NCBI GenBank assembly: GCA_017311185.1
Contig: JAESUZ010000139.1
Coordinates: 682,001-746,000, forward strand
Source: Proteles cristata cristata
Lineage: Eukaryota > Chordata > Mammalia > Carnivora > Hyaenidae
DNA length: 64,000 bases
Reading direction: 5' to 3'
Every line of letters starts with the position of its first letter. Position 1 is the stretch's first letter. The notes under the pieces were generated by a model that had not been told where the DNA came from, searched no databases, and was given only the letters and a program-made list of their open reading frames with translations. Positions 35,600 to 46,340 of the stretch are shown in pieces. A program made the translations under genes and the position numbers.

Positions 35600-36220
35600 C
35601 TTCTAGATGCCAGATCTACCCAAGACTTCTGACACCAACTGCAACGTCAGGGGTTTCCCCAAATCTCCCTCTGTTTTGATGATTTGCTAGAAAGACTCAG
35701 AACTCACAGAAGACTATTATATTCACATTTATTACAGGGAAAGGATACAAATTAGAACCTGCACCAGGATGGGGGAGGGGCGTGAGGGCCAAACCTGGGT
35801 GGGGTCCAGAGGTGAAGTTTCTTGACTCTCCTCTCCCTGAGGAGTCACACAGGGTGTGGTCTCCTCCAGGACACAAAGTGTAGAGAACAGCCAACCAAAA
35901 AGATTTGCATGAGCCTCAAAGTCCAGAGCTTTTGCTGGGTCTGCTTCATAATTGATTGACTTATTGCTCACGGGGCAGAACTCAGCCTACACCTCTCCAC
36001 TCCCTCCGGGTTGGTGCTGATATCATGTAGTCCGAGGGGCTCACTGGGACCCACCTTATTAGCCTGCAATATCAGTATCAGCACGGCCTGAGGGGCCTAC
36101 CATGAATAACAAAGGCACCCCTATCACATCCGTACCACTCAGCAATTCCAAGATTAGGTTACTTCCCAGGAGCAAAGGCCAGACTCCTTTTGGGCAAGGA
36201 GTAATTCCTTACTGTGCATC
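35600..36220 (-). mobile_element. Old LTR, probably ERV1/ERVL type, antisense
   Basis: 'gatgatttgctagaaagact', 'cacatttattacagggaaag', 'ggagtcacacagggtgtgg' and later 'tgagcctcaaagtccagag' recall a common mammalian LTR seen in reverse. The family is not certain. Confidence 0.45.
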
Positions 36221-36316
36221 TCTCATCTCTACTTTCCTATTAAAACATAAACTTCTGGGCTGCAAAGAGTAGACTGTCTTGTTCTCCACTGCGGTCCCAG
36301 CAGTACAGAGAAGTGC

Positions 36317-36345
<29 letters not shown>
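36317..36345 (+). repeat. (TG)n microsatellite
   Basis: About 14 uninterrupted TG units. Likely length-polymorphic. Confidence 0.98.
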
Positions 36346-36348
<3 letters not shown>

Positions 36349-37716
36349 TTGGCTTTACCCATTGGAGGTAAATATCAAGTTTCATTTCATTTAAAAGCCA
36401 AGTAAATGACTTTAAACTCTCTTCCTATCCATCATGAACAATTCATCCTTCCTCCCCAAATGACACCTTTCAAAAGTCCCAGAGGTAAGTGAGGTGGTTT
36501 CTGACTGAACCCAAAGCAATCAGTTACCATTTCCTTGCCCAGGAAAGAGACAAATTAAAATGGAAAATCTGGTCAACGTGCCAAAAGCCCAACACCGCAG
36601 CGACAGCTGCTGTCACCACCACTGAATCCTATTGCTGCAGGAAGAGTTCCCTGCGCCCTTGGCGAGGCCCTGCGCAGGATAGGAAACACCCTATTCCTAA
36701 GTCCCTGCTCACCACAGGAAGTGCTGGGGGAACCCGGATTTCCTACTCTCAGGTTGCACATAGCTGCTCAGGGTTAGATGGGAGATGACGAGCCTTTCCC
36801 CAGAATTCAGCTCAGCTGGTGAACATCACACATGCCAAGCAGACCTGGGTTCCGATGTTAGAGCTCTTTCGGGGCACAAGATTTCTAGCGTTCACCCACC
36901 CACAACCTTTCCTCAACCCGTGGTCATAACCCAAGGAGTAAGGGCAGTGGGTGGCTCTGGCTTTCCCTGAGCGCCTTCTGTGGGTCTCAAGATGCCTTTC
37001 TTCTGTCTCCTTTACCTTTCACCTGGCCTTCCACCAACGTACTGGATGTGAACTTGGACCTCAATGGAAGAAGGGCTGTTGCCCTTCGTCAGAAAGTCTC
37101 TTTGATGTCTCGTAAATCCATGGAAGCAAAAGGAAATTGGAGAAGTTCACCACCTAACTTCATCACCCCCACCCCCTCCCCCACCCCACCTAAGCTTTAG
37201 GTACTAGTGAAACCAAAACATATTTTGTTATATTTTTCTCCTGGAACAATGGGCAGAGAGATACTCCCCTTCCAATCACTGTCTACATGGAGATATGCAA
37301 GTGGTTCTTCCCCAACGAGGATGTGTTCCTAGGTGATTTGAAGTAGAAACTGCTAGCAATGTTTAAATAACTAAAGGTACCAAAAATATACATACATGTA
37401 TATGTGTGTGTACCTAGTTACAAAATATTCGCATAGGTTATATCGGGGCAATGAGATATCAAGTGATGCTTATTTTCTTAAATACTTTCTTACCACTTAT
37501 AGACTTTATAATAAGTATTTGGCACTTTATAATATGAAAAACATGTTTCAATATTATGGAAAAAACGCAAGAATCTAGGGGGTGTGCAGATGGTTGAATG
37601 ATCAGAAGCCTCTGCTCACGGAATTCTAACATCCTTGCATGGTTGAGACCCTCTCTTGTTTTACTTATGTACTGATTCTTTTTTATGACTCTTCTACACT
37701 TCAGCTCTCCCCCATG
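36346..37716. other. Unique sequence
   Basis: Nothing recognised. There is a C-rich simple stretch at about 37166-37191. The frame at 36489-36788 has no domain. Confidence 0.4.
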
Positions 37717-37729
37717 AGAAGCTGCTCTA

Positions 37730-37931
37730 GGGGCGCCAGGGTGGCTCAGTCGGTTAAGCGTCTGGCTTCGGCTCAAGTCATGATCTCACAGTTTGTGGGT
37801 TTGAGCCCTGCGTCGGACTCTGTGCTGACAGCTCAGAGCCTGGAGCCTGCTTTGGATTCTGTGTCTCCCTCTCTCTATGACCCTCCCCTGCTCTCACTGT
37901 CTCTCAGAAATAAATAAAACAACAACAAAAA
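37730..37931 (+). mobile_element. Felid SINE
   Basis: Head 'gggcgccagggtggctcagt', tail 'aaataaataaaacaacaac'. The target-site duplication is agaagctgctcta (37717-37729) against agaaactgctcta (37932-37944). The B-box side is well kept. Confidence 0.98.
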
Positions 37932-38199
37932 AGAAACTGCTCTAATATATTCAACATGTACCTTTTCATCTGAGTGTACACTTATAAAGTATATAGTACT
38001 ATTCTGTAGCATATATTTTTTATTTACATAAATGTTATTACATATCTAGTTCTCCTAACAAGATCTAACCCCCACACAAGCCATGAGAGTTAATTTATAT
38101 TTGTAGTTCTATAGCAAAATATGGAGTTTAGCATAGAGGAGAGCAGAATATAAATATTTGTTGAACTGAACTGAAATTTTACTGTCTTTTTCTTAAATC

Positions 38200-38690
38200 T
38201 TGCCTTTCTTAGGCTTCAATGATACTTCCTTCCCCTGGTTTCCCTCCTGTCCCCCGGTCTCCTTCCTAAGCTCCTCCTTCTTCTCATCCCTGATTACAGG
38301 TGCTACCGAAGGCTTAGTGCCTGTCTCTCTCTTGCTGTCACTCTACCTGACCCTTATAATTAGTCTCATCCATGTGCATGGTTTTTATGATCATTTTGGC
38401 AACCTACTATTTCCCCAACCTATAGCTCTATAGGTATTTCCCCAACCTATATCTCTAGCCTCATTTCTTCAACAAGCTGTAGACCTACATGCTCATCTGA
38501 CAGCTGAAAGTCCTCAGACTTCTCATACTCAACATGAAGTCATCCCTGTAGTCACCCCCACCCAAGCCTCTACTTTCTCCTTTGTCCCCTCTCATAGGGA
38601 CAGAGGTTAGTGTTCTTTCAGTATCTCCTTCTCATCTTTAATAGAATTCTCCCTCTTCTTCTCTGTATGTGGGATAACCAGATCCATTTC
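38200..38690 (+). mobile_element. LINE-2 ORF2 fragment, sense
   Basis: 'tctcatccatgtgcatggtt', 'ccaacctatatctctagcc', 'aagctgtagacctacatgct' and 'catctgacagctgaaagtcc' follow the L2 ORF2 segment that precedes the C-terminal region. The phrase 'tatttccccaacctata' occurs twice, 29 bp apart (starts at 38408 and 38437), a small local duplication. Confidence 0.65.
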
Positions 38691-39825
38691 TACCTTATGG
38701 ATAACACTACTAATTCACAGCCAGTGGCATTGCTCGGTGCTGAGAATGTAAGGTGAGAAAGATATATCGGTTTCTGAGACTTAGGAGATAGACAATAGAC
38801 AAATAAATAAGTATTATGTTGCAAAGTGTGATCAATGCTATAAAGAAAATGAGTAGCGTGATGTGGAGAACTGAGGGTCAGGAAAGGCATTGGTATAGGA
38901 TGAGAAGGGAGCCTCTCATAAAAAGATCCGTGGGAAGAGCAAACAATCCAAGTTCAATGATCAGCAGATACCAAGGCTATAGGGAGAGAAAGAGCTTCAC
39001 GTCCAAATACCAGAAATGAGACCTTTGTAATAGACCTTACTGAGAAAGGAGTGACCAGAACTGACCAGGGTGAGGGGTGGCCAGAGGCCAGATCATGAAG
39101 GGCCTTGGAGACCATTGAAGACATTTGGGTTTTATTCCAAGTATGATGGGAAATCAAATGTTCGCATTGAAGCAGACCAGGAATCTGATCTGAATTATGC
39201 TTTTACAAGTTTGCTGATGCATGAAGAATGAATTCTGGGGAAGAGGAGGCAAAAGGTAGAGCAGGGAAGGAAGTTCAAAGCTTTTGCACTAGACCAGGTA
39301 AGAGGTAGCGACAGCCTGAATTATAGGACGGCAGTGACCATGGTGAGAAACAGACCAATACGAGACATATGTTGGAGGTAAACCTGAGAGAACTTGCTGA
39401 TGGACGGGGATATGGAGATGAGGGAAAAGGAGGAATTAAGAATGACTCAAGATTTCTAGTGTAAGCAACTATGTGGGTGATACTGCCATTTCATGATTGG
39501 GGACATAGAAGGAGGAACAGGGCCAGCTGGCAGCAGATACAGCAGGGAATTAAGAGTTTTGTTTTAGACATGCTAAATTTAAGATGCCAATGAGATATCC
39601 TGGTAGAGATGTCAAGCTGACAGATATAACAACCTGGAGCTCCATGGGAAGAGCTCTGGAATGGAGATCCATTCCGAAGGTATCTTTACAGAGATGCATT
39701 TATGCCAGAGGGGTACACGTATGAAGGGAACATAATCAATGAGCTAGGAAGAGAGAGAAGGGAAGGGAAGGAAAAAGAAGACAGCCCATAACCAGGTTCT
39801 TCGTCACTTAGAAGTCCTGTCTAAA

Positions 39826-39982
39826 AGGAGTGCCTGGAGGGCTCAGTCAGTTAGGCATCTGACTCTTGATTTTGGCTCAGGTCATGAGATCGGGCCCCAT
39901 GTTGTGATCTGTGCTGGGCATGGAACCTGCTTGATAGTCACTCTCTCCCTCTCCCTTTTCCCTTCTCTGTCTCTTTCTCTCT
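39826..39982 (+). mobile_element. CAN-type SINE, older copy
   Basis: Diverged head 'ggagtgcctggagggctcag' and 'ctcttgattttggctcaggt', with an 'atggaacctgcttgatagtc' body. Its A-rich tail has turned into the AATG repeat that follows. Confidence 0.9.
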
Positions 39983-40052
39983 AAATGAATGAATGAATGA
40001 ATAAATGAATGAATGAATGAATGAATGAATGAATAAATAAATAAATAAATAA
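39983..40052 (+). repeat. (AATG)n/(AATA)n microsatellite
   Basis: About 17 tetranucleotide units grown from a SINE tail, with AATA-type units at both an internal site and the 3' end. Confidence 0.97.
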
Positions 40053-40959
40053 AAGAATGAGCCAGCAAACTTGCATGAGAACCAGAGGCTATTGATAGAG
40101 AAAAAAAATCCAGGAGAGTATGAGTGTTATAAAACTAAGAGAGAAGAGCATTTGATGAAGAAGGGAGGGGGTCAAACATGCCAGATATTACTAAACGACC
40201 AAGATAAGGCCAGAAACCCACCCAGCGGGTTTAGGATAATAAAAATTGAAGAGTAATGTTGGCAAGGCAACATCGTGGGGCAAACTGAACAGTAATCTGT
40301 AGGTGTAGGTGAAGAAACGGAAGCAGTATGTGCAGACAGTACTTTGGAGAAGTTCTACTCTAAATGGGGCTATAGGTAGAGAGGAAGGTAGCGTCAGCTG
40401 AGGCTTTTGTAAAGATGGGGAATCAGAGGGCACCTCCGCGTGCTGGTGGGGATGACTATGAGCGAGGGAGAGACGGATGGTACGGAAGAGAGGAGCAATG
40501 AAGGAGAAAAACCCTTTAGAAGAGCAGAGGGGAGGTACTGGCCGCTGGTGAGGGCCACTTTTTGCCTCCCAGGAGTGGAAAGGATGGATACATGATGACA
40601 GACACAGGTGCCGTGTGTAGACCCGGTGGTTGGGAGGAGACTGAGTTCCCTGCCAACAGTTTCCATGTTTCAATGAAAAGTGTTGGGAGATCACTCACTC
40701 TGATGGAGGGGGGAGAGGAGAGAGAAATGGGGGCGGGGTGGTGTTGAGAAGCCAGCACGGCCCTTCCGTGTAGTTTCTGCATTCTTTCCACTCCGAGAGC
40801 AGCAGCCCTAATTTGGGCCATCCTAGTCTGCACCCCTACCCCATAGTGGTCTCCAAATTGACCTCCCTGGCCCAGCACCCACACAACCCCAGCCCTTTAT
40901 CTACCCACCCTTCAGAGGGATCCCGCAGACCATAAATCCGCGACATGGGAAGCAGCGTG

Positions 40960-41370
40960 GCCTTGTTCTATACGACGTGATACCTCCTCATCTGGGCGTG
41001 CAGAATCCCCCGTCTCCTGACCCAACCTCCTCTGCACACTTACACGGTGCATGCTTTCCCTCGGCCTCTGCAGAACGCTGCAGCGATCCACTCCTCCCCT
41101 CTTATGCTATGAAATCTCTCGCTCTGAGGTCTTTGTTCCAGCTCTTTTTTCTGCCGGGCAGGGCAGGCCTTCCTCCCTCTTCCTGTCGCAGGATTCCTAC
41201 CCGTTTCTCGAGATCCACCTCAAATCCCGCTTATGTCAAGAAACTTACCAGATTCTTCCCTTAACGTCAATGTCTCTCCCCATAGCTCCTTATTCCTTTC
41301 AAACTTATAAAAGATCAGAGCCTGCCTTGTATTATGAGCATGTATTTACACAAGTGTATTTGCGTGGTGC
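40960..41370 (+). mobile_element. LINE-2 fragment, sense
   Basis: 'tccttattcctttcaaactt', 'aggattcctacccgtttctc' and 'gatccacctcaaatcccgct' fit the L2 C-terminal ORF2 and 3' region, although GC-rich changes make it less certain. Confidence 0.5.
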
Positions 41371-41399
41371 TTGCATCTGTCTTCAAAGAAGGAACAAAG

Positions 41400-42530
41400 G
41401 GAAGGAGAGAGGAGGGGAGGGGCGGGACGGAGAAAAGAGGAGGGGAAGTGGACCCCCGCTGGGGACAGGCCAGGCTCCTCCCGACGTAGGCTCAGCCCCA
41501 CCGGCTTAAATCAAACCGCTCCGCAGTGTTTCCAGGGGCCCGTGGCCCCTGTTCGCTGACCCTGCAGGCCTCCTGGGCTGGCACGACCCTCCCCCCGCTC
41601 CGTGGGTTCCTCTCCCCCTTTCTTCCCCCTGTGCCTCCATCTTAGATGCCCAGTAATTGCACCAAATCTTAAGAAGCAGCTCCAGCTCTGAAAAGAGCAG
41701 TGGGAGGAATCGAGAGAAATAGGGCAGAGAAATGAAAATGTAACGTTGAAAAATTCATGCTAAAGGAAGCACGTGCTCCCCGCCCCCACCCCTGCATGCC
41801 ATCTGATAAAATCCTGGCGGCGGCCTTGCTTTCCAGGCACATGCGGAGACCGGGAGAGGCTGGGCCAAGTCCCTCTGAGGTGACGAGAGTCACCGGTGAG
41901 CCGGGGGCGTCCACGTGCGCGCGGGAGAGCCTGCGGCGGGGGCCTGCGCTGTGGCCGGGCAGGGAGGCCGGAGGCCAGGGGTGGGCGGCACGCCCTCCCC
42001 CCGCCCCCCAACAGCACGACACAGGCTGTAACACCACCTCCTCCTCTCCTCGTGCAGGAATTGTGAAAGCCAGCACGACCCTGGGCCAGGGCGCGTGGCT
42101 GGCCCCCGCTCCCCGTGATTGAGCACTGTCGCTCTGGGCCTGGGGCAGCAAGGCTGACGCGGCCGGGCTCCAGTCGCCTGAAAAAGCCCGATCTCGTTCC
42201 CGGCCCTGGTCTCTCACTCCCCTCGCAAAGCACTGCAGAGCTGCGGCCTGATTAATGCGGCGCGCTGATACATTCAGGAGATGGGCTCGCGATTCCCAGC
42301 CCGCGGCCCCTGCGCCCCTGCGGAGAGGCGGCTGCGGCCGCTCGACGGCGACCCCTGGCGGCCGGCGGGGAAACGCTCCGCAGAGCTTCAAAAGCGAACG
42401 GCCGCTGGACACAAAGCAAAGGGAGGTTTTTTTTTTAAAGAAACTGGGGTAAGAAATATGCACCCCCCAGATGGTGCAGGGCCAGGGGGTGGAGAAAGGA
42501 AGGAAAGCCAATTTTGCTTACTTATAAGCT
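41400..42530. promoter_or_regulatory. GC- and CpG-rich block, candidate CpG island
   Basis: CpGs are frequent from about 41750 to 42380, in contrast with the CpG-poor surroundings. It starts with a polypurine tract (41390-41451) that contains an Sp1-like 'ggggcggg'. A homeodomain-type GATTAATGC lies at 42250-42258. A candidate donor ('ccggtgagcc', GT at 41896) and a strong candidate acceptor (pyrimidine tract plus 'gtgcag', ending 42057) would define a 162-bp intron. I infer a promoter or first-exon region of an unknown transcript; direction is not determined. Confidence 0.5.
41669..42511 (-). other. 280-codon open frame in the CpG-rich block, unproven
   Basis: The frame stays open because stop codons are rare in GC-rich DNA. 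Several other long frames overlap it on both strands. It is arginine-, alanine- and proline-rich in its central part and has no domain that I recognise. Probably non-coding. Confidence 0.12.
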
Positions 42531-42849
42531 AAACAAGAAGGAAGGGAACAATCTGTCGGGGATGGTGGGGGCTGCTGGAGGGGAGAAGGTGGAAATGTAG
42601 AAATCTGTTTATAGTTGGAACGGAATCTGTTTAATATGATGCTTACACAAAATAAGACTTATAAGTTTTTCCCTGCTCTGAACCCTGCTTCCTTCATCGT
42701 CATTTTAACTAGCAGTGGGCTCTGATCCGATTTCCTCTTTCATACTCCCAAACAGGCTGCATATTAGAAGAGGCATCTATCTATTCAGGGAAATAAAACA
42801 TACTTGGGCTTCCTCCAGTGCCTTCAGTGAGCCTGAGTCACAAGAGCCC
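42531..42849. other. Unique AT-rich flank of the CpG-rich block
   Basis: No repeat or gene recognised. Confidence 0.4.
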
Positions 42850-43000
42850 ATATAAGATAGGAGTTAAGAGCCTGGACACTTGAGACACAATGTAAATCCA
42901 ATATATGTCACGCACTCGCTGTGTGACCTTGAGCACTTTGCTCAACTTCTCTGAACCTCTGCTCTTGCTTGTCTAGAAAACAGAGTGTAAGCAAAATGCA
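42850..43000 (+). mobile_element. MIR SINE
   Basis: 'agataggagttaagagcctg', 'ctcgctgtgtgaccttgagc' and 'tgctcaacttctctgaacct' are the MIR head, core and conserved middle in order. Confidence 0.85.
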
Positions 43001-43439
43001 CCTCCGGGACTGTGGCGATAAAGAGGCAGTGGTGTCTGAGGCACTCTTTTCCTCGCCTCTGTCTCCGGGACAGAGAAGCTGGCTGATGCTGGTTCTAGGT
43101 TCTCTTCCTGAGTAGGACTTCTTTGGGACGACTGTGATACATGCAGTTCAAGAATAAGCCAAGTGCCTGTGAGTAACAAAGGGATGAATCCTCCCTCACT
43201 TTCCCTGACTCCTTCCCTTTCTTTTCCATTAGCTCACACAGCTCATGCCTGAACAGGCAAGCAGACCAGGCAGCACCCACAAAATGGTAGGTGTGGGCGG
43301 AGGTGTGTTTGGTGTGCAAAGAGCTTCTTGGCATGGAGCTGATCTTAGCTTGGGATGGAGCCTGATGCTTTCCGTCAGTTCTTAAAGGCTGTACAATGTC
43401 CTTCTCCATGGTGTTAGCATTGCAAATGTTCAGTGGTTT
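43001..43439. other. Unique sequence
   Basis: A minus-strand frame of 104 codons (43095-43409) has no recognisable motif. Confidence 0.4.
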
Positions 43440-43654
43440 GATATGCAGTGTTCTTTGCCAGGGGCTGGATGATGAAGAGGTTGTCTAGGGGGCCCCTGCT
43501 CCTAAGGAGCACAGTCTAGTTGGAAAGGTGTGATGTGCACAGAGGAAGAACTAAGTAACAAATAATGATTATAAATGGCACGCGTGAAGGGTCGAATGAG
43601 GAGCCCACTAGCACTATAGGAAATCAGAGAATGAAAACTGATTCAGGTCAAAGC
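43440..43654 (-). mobile_element. LINE-2 3' portion, antisense
   Basis: 'gcccctgctcctaaggagca' with 'cagtctagttgg' is the reversed 'ctagactgtgagctcctt' signature of L2, followed by 'aacaaataatgattataaat'. Confidence 0.75.
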
Positions 43655-43666
43655 TGAGGGCCCAAG

Positions 43667-43845
43667 GGGCGCCTGGGTGGTTCAGTGGGTTGAGCACTTG
43701 ACTCTTGATTTCAGTTCAGGTCATGATCCCAGGGTTGTGGGATCGAGCCCCACGTGAGGCTCTGCGCTGAGTGTGGAGCCTGCTGTATCTCTCCCTCTGC
43801 TTTTCCCCCCACCACTCTCTCTCTCAAAAAAAGAAAAAAAAATGT
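43667..43845 (+). mobile_element. CAN-type SINE
   Basis: Head 'ggcgcctgggtggttcag', body 'ctgagtgtggagcctgctgt' of the older, more general carnivore type, ending in 'ctctctcaaaaaaag'. The duplication tgagggcccaag lies at 43655-43666 and 43846-43857. It inserted at the end of an antisense L2. Confidence 0.96.
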
Positions 43846-43857
43846 TGAGGGCCCAAG

Positions 43858-45539
43858 AACTACAGAAAATATCTTGGTACTTTGATGGGGGTGGGCAAGC
43901 TCTTCTCTCTAATCAGGATGTATCACTAGAAGGGTTCATCATAGGGTATACCATCTTCGGTGAGGAAGAACCACTTCCTCTTCTATATCACTATGCAACT
44001 TCTGACAGTCTCCTGTAGATGCTGGGCCATGTCTAGCCCCATGACATTGGGCTTGTCTCAGGACATGACTCACTTCCAAAGGCTCCACCTTCCAAAGGCA
44101 CCTGCTCTGTGCCCATCTTCTGGAGGACAAAACTAAGTCGCAAATAAATTTATATACATGAGCAAGAAGGAAGAAGATAAGTGCATAGTTACTCATGATT
44201 CCTTATCAGTTCACTCATCAGTTCACTTACATAACATCCATCCATCCATTTACCCATTCAGTCCTTCATGCATACACAAAGTATTATATTTAGCAATTGT
44301 TGTATGCCAGCACTGTGTCCTGCACCATGAGTACAAACTAATGATGCATTTCCTTCCCTCCTACCCTGATCAAGATCCTATATCACCCTAGTCAATTTTA
44401 AAGTATCTCTTGTGTCCCACCACATCTGAGGGACCCGATGTACTATGAGATTCATGTGGCTCACTCTGTTGCAGTAACGGGGCCCTGATAAATACGGATC
44501 CCACCACTCTGCACAGCAGACTGTCCTATTGAATCTAATAGTTTAGATTTTACAGATCCACCCACCCACTTCCTGAAGGGACAAGGAAGCATAGAAATCA
44601 ATGTACTGACCCCTTAGGTTCAGATACAAACGCATCAAACCTTTGCCTCACACCAGCTCTGATGACTGACGCACAAGCTGGTTCTAACCTGACCCTCACA
44701 AGTGCCTGCCTCCCTGGGGTGTTCACCTAAAATCATTCCAGGACCCTTTTCACCTTGCTGGCTGCCTCTCACTCCCACCCCCTGCCTTCATGGGATTTGT
44801 GACAATCAGTGCTCTTTAAAAAATTTGCTGGAGTGTATTTGTGTGCCTTTAGTGGTGGCGGAAGGCTGTATAATTATCTCCCAATTCATCAGGCTCCTTA
44901 ACAGGCAAATGCCTTTTCTTCCAATAAGTTTTTCTGGCTGAGGCGCCAATAGGCCTTGTTGCTACGGAAACCAGAACGTTTCTCTCTCTATTTGAATGGT
45001 GTGTTGAAAGCTCTGTGTGTATGTGCACGCACACATATGGTAGCTGCTCGCTTTTACAGCTCTTTTCCCCTTTCCTACCTCTATGGACCCGTCTGGCATT
45101 TTCCCTACATCCCATCCCAACGTTTCAGAACGTTCCCCCCTCATCCACAGCTCTTGCTTGTCCGTTCCTGATTTTCGCTGTGCCCCCACCTCCCCCTACC
45201 CTTCCATCTGGTGTTCTCAGCTGTTTAAAAAGAAATACCAGTTGGCTTGTGTTGAATCTAAGAGGGAGAGGGAAATAAAGGATAATTGTAGAAACAAAGC
45301 TTTGCAAAAGGCTTTGACCAGCCAGGTGTTTCCGGCTGGAAGACTCATGGCCACCCTTGGCCATTTCCTAGAACACGGGGCTTCTTTACAGGAGGACAGG
45401 GTCATGGAGAGAGCACAGCCCAGCCCAGCAGCACCATCTGCTGCCACTGCTCTTGGGCACGGACGAACATGCCTCCACCCAAGTCACTGGGTTTGATTCA
45501 AGGACTCTTGGATGACGGGAGGCCTCCATTGGAACCTAT
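43858..45539. other. Mostly unique sequence with a possible conserved element
   Basis: 44225-44340 has a short reversed L2/MIR-like stretch ('catccatccatccatttacc'). 44810-44975 is unrepeated and motif-rich (see 44881-44971). Overlapping frames at 44849-45496 on both strands have no known domain. Confidence 0.4.
44881..44971 (+). promoter_or_regulatory. CCAAT-box cluster with an RFX-like X-box
   Basis: CCAAT occurs three times in the same direction (44881, 44921 and 44946). The palindrome-like gttgctacggaaac at 44958-44971 fits an RFX X-box (two half-sites with a two-base gap). The spacing resembles NF-Y/RFX elements. Function is inferred from motifs alone. Confidence 0.35.
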
Positions 45540-45935
45540 TTCTTTATTCATTTATTCAACAAGCATGGACTCAACACTGAGTATATGCCAGGCACTGTTT
45601 TAGGCACTGGGGATATGCCCATGGCCCCTGTCCTCAAGAAGCAAGACTTGCTCACTGATAATTGTGAAGACCACATGGTAAGTGGGTGGCTAAGTAGGTT
45701 AAGGGTTGGACTCTTGGACTCTTGATTTTGGCTCAGGTCATGATGGTTCCTGAGTCCAAACCCTGCATTGGCCCCGCTGCCTCACACTGGGCTTGCGCTA
45801 ACAGTATGGAGCCTGCTTGGGCTTCTCTCTCTCCCTCCCTCTCCCCCTCCCCTGCTTGCACTCGCTCTCTCATGCTCTCTCTCTCTCAAAATAAATACAT
45901 AAACTTTTTAAAAAGGACAATATGGTAAATGATGA
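45540..45935 (-). mobile_element. LINE-2 3' end, antisense, split by a SINE
   Basis: 'ttattcatttattcaacaag', 'tgccaggcactgttttaggc' and 'ctgtcctcaagaagcaagac', then 'atatggtaaatgatgaagtc' after the SINE. Confidence 0.85.
45682..45915 (+). mobile_element. CAN-type SINE, 5' end degraded
   Basis: Begins inside the tRNA part ('agtgggtggctaagtagg') and duplicates 'ctcttggact' internally. Body 'agtatggagcctgcttggg', tail 'aaaataaatacataaac'. An approximate target repeat, 'acatggtaa' versus 'atatggtaa', flanks it. Confidence 0.9.
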
Positions 45936-46109
45936 AGTCATAACTAGGGTTGGGGCTCAGGAGTCCAACTGTCAAACTTACTTCTGAGGCCCAGGCCAGC
46001 ATTTGCTAGCTGTAACCTCGGGTAAATGACCAAGGTTTAAGGTTCTATTTCCTTATCTCTAAGTTGTTTCTGATGGTTAAAACAATGAGTATTTATTAGC
46101 ATACTGCCC

Positions 46110-46340
46110 TGCCCTCAATCCATACTCAATATTCATTGCCATTGCCAGGGTTACATGAGGGTTATGATAATAGGGAAAGAGACCACCTAGGCAAGGTGTC
46201 ATAGAAGAGGGGTTGGACTGGACATTTTCTAGGCAAGAAAAGGAGGAAGAACATTCTAGTCGGAGGGACCAGATGAGCAAAGGCATGAGGTGTGGACAGA
46301 AAAATGCTTCTGTGCAGCTACAGTGTCAGATACATGTGCC
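46110..46340 (-). mobile_element. LINE-2 fragment, antisense
   Basis: 'gaacattctagtcggaggga', 'gatgagcaaaggcatgaggt' correspond to the reversed L2 segment 'cattccaggcagaggga ... caaaggccctgagg'. Confidence 0.7.

Larger units (their letters stand above)
38710..40540 (-). mobile_element. LINE-2, antisense, about 1.6 kb of L2 sequence
   Basis: The reversed 3' end is at the left, then ORF2 text: 'gatcatgaagggccttggag', 'gggttttattccaagtatga', 'aagaatgactcaagattt', 'tagacatgctaaatttaaga', and after the SINE insertion 'gaagagcatttgatgaagaa' and 'gggggtcaaacatgcc'. It reaches the reverse-transcriptase part and is the longest L2 in the window. Confidence 0.85.

Noticed and set aside
42340..42362. 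Second CTCF-like site ('gacccctggcggcc')
   Set aside because: Too many mismatches to the core compared with the site at 59074.
41669..42511. 280-codon minus-strand frame as a protein gene
   Set aside because: Overlapping frames on both strands in CpG-rich DNA, no recognisable domain, composition-driven.
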